A DNA stretch of 10,073 bases from Pseudomonadota bacterium (lineage in GTDB: Bacteria > Pseudomonadota > Gammaproteobacteria > SZUA-229), in the NCBI GenBank assembly GCA_030673345.1, contig DAOVJH010000025.1, positions 1-10,073 of the forward strand. Direction: 5' to 3'. Every line of letters begins with the position of its first letter. The stretch's first letter is position 1. Shown one piece after another: positions 7,065-10,073 of this stretch. The notes beneath the pieces are model-generated. The model ran no database searches. It saw nothing but the letters and a program-made list of their open reading frames with translations, and was not told where the DNA came from. Both the position numbers and the translations under genes were made by a program.

Positions 7065-8635
7065 TGAAACGGCTATTCTATTTTACAGGTTATCGCTTGA
7101 GCGTCCTGCACTGGAAAGGCAAACAGCTGGTGGGCACCAGTTCCTTTGAGCCGACCGAAACGGGCCTGAACAAATTCCGCAGCTACCTGTCGCAGACTGA
7201 AAACCTGCCCGGTAAGTTTCTTGTCGATGTGATCGAGGAGGATTTCAGAAATGAAAGAATTCCTCATGTTGGCAGCAGGGATAGGGGCTCGGTTATCAAT
7301 CGATTGATAGACCGGTTTTACCGTTCGAGTAAAGATTATTGTTACAGCGAGGTTATCGGCCGAGAGAAAAGCGGCAGAAAAGATGACATCATATTGTTAG
7401 GTGCGATGACAAATCCGCAGCTGATACGGCCGTGGATAGCAATCCTGGATGAGTGTGAAGTTCCGTTATCCGGTATATGGACGCTGCCGTTAGTCAGCAA
7501 GAGTCTGCTAAAAACGATAAAAGCATCAGCCGATGTGGTGCTGTTGGTAAGCCAGCAGGTAAATAGTAACGTACGGCAAACATTATTCAGAGACGGCAAG
7601 CTAATCTCTAGCCGGCAATCGATCATCAATCAGGATATTAATGACATCTCGGGTATAGGAGAGCTGGCAGCGCCTGAAGTTAGCCGTACCATCGATTTTT
7701 TGCGCGCCCAGGGAATGGTCGGTAAAAATGAAGTAATCAATCTGCATATCCTGGGTAGTGACGAACAGCTGAATTCCCTGCAGAAGTCATTTAAAGCCAG
7801 TGAACGCCAGGCTGTAAATATTCACCCGATCGCCGAGCTGCAGAAAAAGTTAGGCTTGAAGGGTGTGGGCGAAAAATTTTCAGATGGGATCTTTGCCTGG
7901 TTCTGCGTGCAGCAGAACCTGATGACCAGTCATTATGGTGAAGCTAGTAGCTTCAAACGATATCGTGACAAGTTAGTAGCGACGGCATTGTACGCGGCAA
8001 GTCTGCTGGTCGTCATCACTGGTGTTCTGCTAACAGAGTCAAATATATCTGATGCTATCGAGTATGAAAAGTCTATCGGTTTATTAAATGATGAAGAAAA
8101 AAGCTATAAGGCTCTCTATGCAAAAAAATTCGAAGATTTTGAAGAAGTTTTTCAAAATGCAGGCGTGATGAATTCAGCGGTTGAGCTGGCCGAGCGTATA
8201 AAGATTAACAGCGCGACATCACCGTTAGATTTCCTGATAAGCCTGAGTGAGATCCTGAGCCGTTATGAGGCGAGTGACCTGTATATCGACAAGATCGAAT
8301 GGCAGGCGATAAATATCAACGAAGAAAATAAAAGGGTAAAAAATGCGAACTTTACCGGTAAGCCATATGTTAAACATGATGCCATCATTACCGGACGTAT
8401 CGATATCCCTGAGAATAATTATCGTGCCTCGATAAATAATATACAGAAGATTATAGAATCACTAAAAGCCAGTCCGCGGGTTGAAAATGTCGAAACCCTG
8501 AAGATGCCGGTTGACCTGCGCTCTGAGAGCAAGTTCTCTACAGAGTCCGGGGTTGATATCGCAAAACGTGGCAACAAGGGAGTATCTGGCGCTTTTTCAT
8601 TAAAGATTACGATGAAGGCACCTGATCATGTTTAA
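7064..8635 (+). CDS. PilM/MshI-like plus PilN-like bitopic alignment-complex protein
   Basis: Likely scaffold protein combining the roles of PilM (cytoplasmic, contacts the motor) and PilN (membrane and periplasm), as GspL does in type II secretion. The 523-aa product has a cytoplasmic part of about 300 residues beginning with short strands (LFYFTGYRLSVLHWKGKQL), and with alternating strands and helices compatible with a degenerate actin-like fold. I see no DxG phosphate-binding motif, so ATP binding is not supported. One membrane helix follows (about 304-323, LVATALYAASLLVVITGVLL), then a charged helical segment likely to be a coiled coil (about 325-380) and a mixed periplasmic domain with PilN-like character (about 385-523). 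It begins at the TAATG overlap with mshG, with GGGGTAA about 7 nt upstream. I recall similar unnamed proteins in the MSHA-type loci of other proteobacteria. The role is inferred mainly from topology and position, and sequence similarity to named MshI is weak. Confidence 0.65.
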   Translation: MKRLFYFTGYRLSVLHWKGKQLVGTSSFEPTETGLNKFRSYLSQTENLPGKFLVDVIEEDFRNERIPHVGSRDRGSVINRLIDRFYRSSKDYCYSEVIGREKSGRKDDIILLGAMTNPQLIRPWIAILDECEVPLSGIWTLPLVSKSLLKTIKASADVVLLVSQQVNSNVRQTLFRDGKLISSRQSIINQDINDISGIGELAAPEVSRTIDFLRAQGMVGKNEVINLHILGSDEQLNSLQKSFKASERQAVNIHPIAELQKKLGLKGVGEKFSDGIFAWFCVQQNLMTSHYGEASSFKRYRDKLVATALYAASLLVVITGVLLTESNISDAIEYEKSIGLLNDEEKSYKALYAKKFEDFEEVFQNAGVMNSAVELAERIKINSATSPLDFLISLSEILSRYEASDLYIDKIEWQAININEENKRVKNANFTGKPYVKHDAIITGRIDIPENNYRASINNIQKIIESLKASPRVENVETLKMPVDLRSESKFSTESGVDIAKRGNKGVSGAFSLKITMKAPDHV

Positions 8636-9233
8636 AAATATATCACCTGTTCTGATGCGTGCATCCGGTGTTTTCACAGTGGTGCTGCTGGTTAGTTTCA
8701 TCGTAGTAACGATATCACAGATCTATATGGATGATGTCTACCAGGACCAGCAGGCGGCAAAGCGTGCGATGCGTATATGGCAATCAAAGATCAATACCTC
8801 TGTCGAAAAAAACCAGATCATCGACGAGTTTGAGAGCAACTTTTTAAAACTGGTAAACCAGGGCGTAGTCGGTTCCGAAGACAGGCTGAGCTGGTTTGAA
8901 ACTATTCAGAACACGACTAAAAAACGCGGCATGCCTTCCGTTAAATACAGTATCTCTTCACAGGAAGCACTGGTAGAGCAAAACCTGGAGCGTGAATACA
9001 GGGGCATCGATGTATTCAAAAGTGTGATGACTTTAGATATAAAGATGGCGCATGAAGGTGACCTGTTCGCACTGTTAAACGACCTGGGCAAAGCAGATGG
9101 CCTGTTCGCAGTCGATAGCTGTAATATCGAAAAGGTGAACAGAAAAACGGTCGACTCTGAAAACATGATGAAAGCCTACTGTGAGTTAGGCTGGTATACC
9201 TTCCGTGGCTCAAAAGTAAACAGGGGCGGATAA
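8628..9233 (+). CDS. PilO/MshJ-like bitopic alignment-complex protein
   Basis: Probable partner of the preceding 523-aa protein in the inner-membrane alignment complex. The 201-aa product has a short cytoplasmic N-terminus and one membrane helix (about 12-31, ASGVFTVVLLVSFIVVTISQ). A helical, likely coiled-coil segment follows (about 35-80), then a C-terminal alpha/beta domain (about 85-193) of the size seen in PilO and GspM. Two cysteines, Cys165 (VDSCNIEKV) and Cys185 (KAYCELGWYTF), face the periplasm and could form a disulfide. The ATG overlaps the end of the upstream gene by 8 nt and has an AAGG site 9 nt before it. Sequence similarity to MshJ is not recognisable by eye; size, topology and position carry the call. 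Confidence 0.65.
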   Translation: MFKNISPVLMRASGVFTVVLLVSFIVVTISQIYMDDVYQDQQAAKRAMRIWQSKINTSVEKNQIIDEFESNFLKLVNQGVVGSEDRLSWFETIQNTTKKRGMPSVKYSISSQEALVEQNLEREYRGIDVFKSVMTLDIKMAHEGDLFALLNDLGKADGLFAVDSCNIEKVNRKTVDSENMMKAYCELGWYTFRGSKVNRGG

Positions 9234-9629
9234 ATGCAGATTAAAATTATTATCGGACTGCTGGCTGTACTCTGTAGTAATGTTTTACACGCAGAATATG
9301 ACGATACCGACCTGAAACGGCTGTTCACAGATAAGGGACAGCGCGCACAGATCGATGCTGTGCGTTCAGGAAATAATCCGGGCGTCGGTATGCAGCAATC
9401 AAATAAAGTGAAAGTATCTGGTTATGTTACCCGTAGCGATGGTAAAGATGTTGTCTGGGTCAATAATAAGAATACGCTGGATGGCCCCAGAGTGGGTGAT
9501 ATCAAAGTCCAGCAGTCCAATATCGGCAAAAATAAAAAAGTAGGCGTAACACTCGATGGCGTGCATGTGCATCTTAAACCCGGAGAAACCTGGGATAAAG
9601 AAACAGGTAAAGTCGTTGAGAATTATTGA
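9234..9629 (+). CDS. Small exported PilP/MshK-like periplasmic protein
   Basis: Probable periplasmic linker between the inner-membrane alignment complex and the MshL secretin, the position held by PilP or the HR domain of GspC in related machines. The 131-aa product has a signal peptide (residues 1-20, cleavage after LHA), a polar linker, and a compact beta-rich core (about 57-118). The core contains VKVSGYVTRSDGKDVVWVNN (58-77) and a late HVHLKPGETW (111-120). No cysteine remains after cleavage, so it is neither a lipoprotein nor disulfide-bonded, unlike the lipoprotein PilP. The ATG directly follows the stop of the upstream gene, with an AGGGGCGGA ribosome site. The role is inferred from size, export signal, beta-rich core and gene order. 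Confidence 0.65.
   Translation: MQIKIIIGLLAVLCSNVLHAEYDDTDLKRLFTDKGQRAQIDAVRSGNNPGVGMQQSNKVKVSGYVTRSDGKDVVWVNNKNTLDGPRVGDIKVQQSNIGKNKKVGVTLDGVHVHLKPGETWDKETGKVVENY
9605..9610 (+). promoter_or_regulatory. Ribosome binding site AGGTAA deciding the TTG start of the last gene
   Basis: AGGTAA lies 5 nt before TTG 9616, inside the end of the preceding gene. The identical hexamer and spacing precede mshN, and the same hexamer with 7 nt precedes mshG. This favours TTG 9616 over an in-frame ATG at 9565 that has no such site. Confidence 0.5.
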
Positions 9630-10073
9630 TAGACAGCCTGTTAATAAAAAACAGGAGGGCATCGCCCTGCTGGTTCTGGTCATCACTATCGCCTTAACAC
9701 TTTCCGCTTATTATTTTTCGTCGATCTCGGTCGTCGATATAAAAGTGGATGATCTCGAGAAAACCCGAACTGCCTTAAAACAGGCTAAACAGGCGTTGAT
9801 CAATTATGCAGTAACGCATGCCGATGGTAATGGTTCAGGTACCCCGGGAGAATATGGATACCTGCCGTGCCCACATACAGAAATAACTGGTTTTACGGCT
9901 GAAGGGGTGCAAGATGGTATGTGTGGCAACCAACACTTGAATAGCCTCGGTTACCTGCCCTGGGTGTCAATGAATATGGCAGCGTTAAACGATAGCAGCG
10001 GGAATTGTTTATGGTATGCCGTGAGTGGCAGTTATAAAAATAACATTAATTCAGGTTTGATCAATGAAGACAC
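9616..10073 (+). CDS. GspK/PilX-type pilin-like protein (3' partial)
   Basis: Pilin-like, probably minor or tip-associated, component of this pilus. From TTG 9616 the visible 152 residues start with a short charged leader ending KKQEG (11-15). A hydrophobic helix follows (16-37, IALLVLVITIALTLSAYY), an arrangement like a prepilin peptidase site. Glu at +5 of the mature protein is absent (Val20), as in GspK/PilX-type proteins. The amphipathic helix continues with LKQAKQALINYAV (54-66). Then come LPCP (83-86), a CG pair (103-104), LGYLPW (111-116) and LWYAVS (132-137), an ordered motif set I associate with unnamed pilin-like proteins of proteobacterial pilus loci. Cys85, Cys103 and Cys131 could form a disulfide. 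The gene overlaps the previous one by 14 nt and leaves the window open. An ATG at 9565 would add 17 residues to the leader. It is not a major pilin by sequence, and its exact role is unknown. Confidence 0.7.
   Translation, partial: MRIIDRQPVNKKQEGIALLVLVITIALTLSAYYFSSISVVDIKVDDLEKTRTALKQAKQALINYAVTHADGNGSGTPGEYGYLPCPHTEITGFTAEGVQDGMCGNQHLNSLGYLPWVSMNMAALNDSSGNCLWYAVSGSYKNNINSGLINED

Noticed and set aside
1..10073. Type II secretion locus rather than pilus locus
   Set aside because: The secretin has only two short N-domains, the motor has MshE-like repeats, and the MshM/MshN pair is present. No GspG/GspC-like gene is seen, so the MSHA-type pilus fits better, though the pilin block lies beyond the window.

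Overview
The window is one densely packed, single-direction (+ strand) gene cluster for a type IV pilus machine of the MSHA (mannose-sensitive haemagglutinin) type. The gene content (MshM/ExeA-like ATPase, MshL secretin, MshN TPR protein, MshE motor ATPase, MshG platform protein, then pilus alignment proteins and a pilin-like protein), the DamX-like SPOR domain, the Lol-type lipoprotein signal and the moderate GC content all point to a Gram-negative proteobacterium, most likely gamma- or betaproteobacterial. The genus cannot be told from the sequence alone.

Layout. 1-973: C-terminal part of an MshM-like AAA+ ATPase with a membrane segment and a periplasmic SPOR domain; its 5' end lies outside the window. 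1044-2723: outer-membrane secretin lipoprotein MshL. 2743-4119: membrane-anchored TPR protein MshN. 4124-5839: assembly ATPase MshE. 5856-7064: inner-membrane platform protein MshG. 7064-8635: a 523-aa bitopic protein that looks like a PilM/MshI-type cytoplasmic domain joined to a PilN-type membrane and periplasmic part. 8628-9233: PilO/MshJ-like bitopic protein. 9234-9629: small exported PilP/MshK-like protein. 9616-10073: 5' part of a pilin-like (GspK/PilX-type) protein that runs off the window. Neighbouring genes overlap or are separated by at most about 20 nt, except for a gap of about 70 nt before mshL. Together with the shared strand this suggests a single transcript.

How the parts fit: MshE hydrolyses ATP in the cytoplasm and drives pilin extraction through MshG. 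The 523-aa, 201-aa and 131-aa proteins would form the alignment complex (equivalent of PilM-PilN-PilO-PilP) linking the motor to the MshL secretin in the outer membrane. MshM and MshN are accessory inner-membrane proteins, with MshM able to touch peptidoglycan through its SPOR domain. The last gene probably starts the pilin and minor-pilin block. From memory, the order differs from the Vibrio locus, where mshI-J-K come before mshL and mshM follows it.

I see no RNA genes, mobile elements, CRISPR arrays or convincing terminators. The core machinery is recognisable. The points worth a second look are the divergent alignment-complex proteins, the substituted c-di-GMP motif in MshE, the altered Walker B motif in the MshM-like ATPase, and the cysteine-containing pilin-like protein at the right edge.
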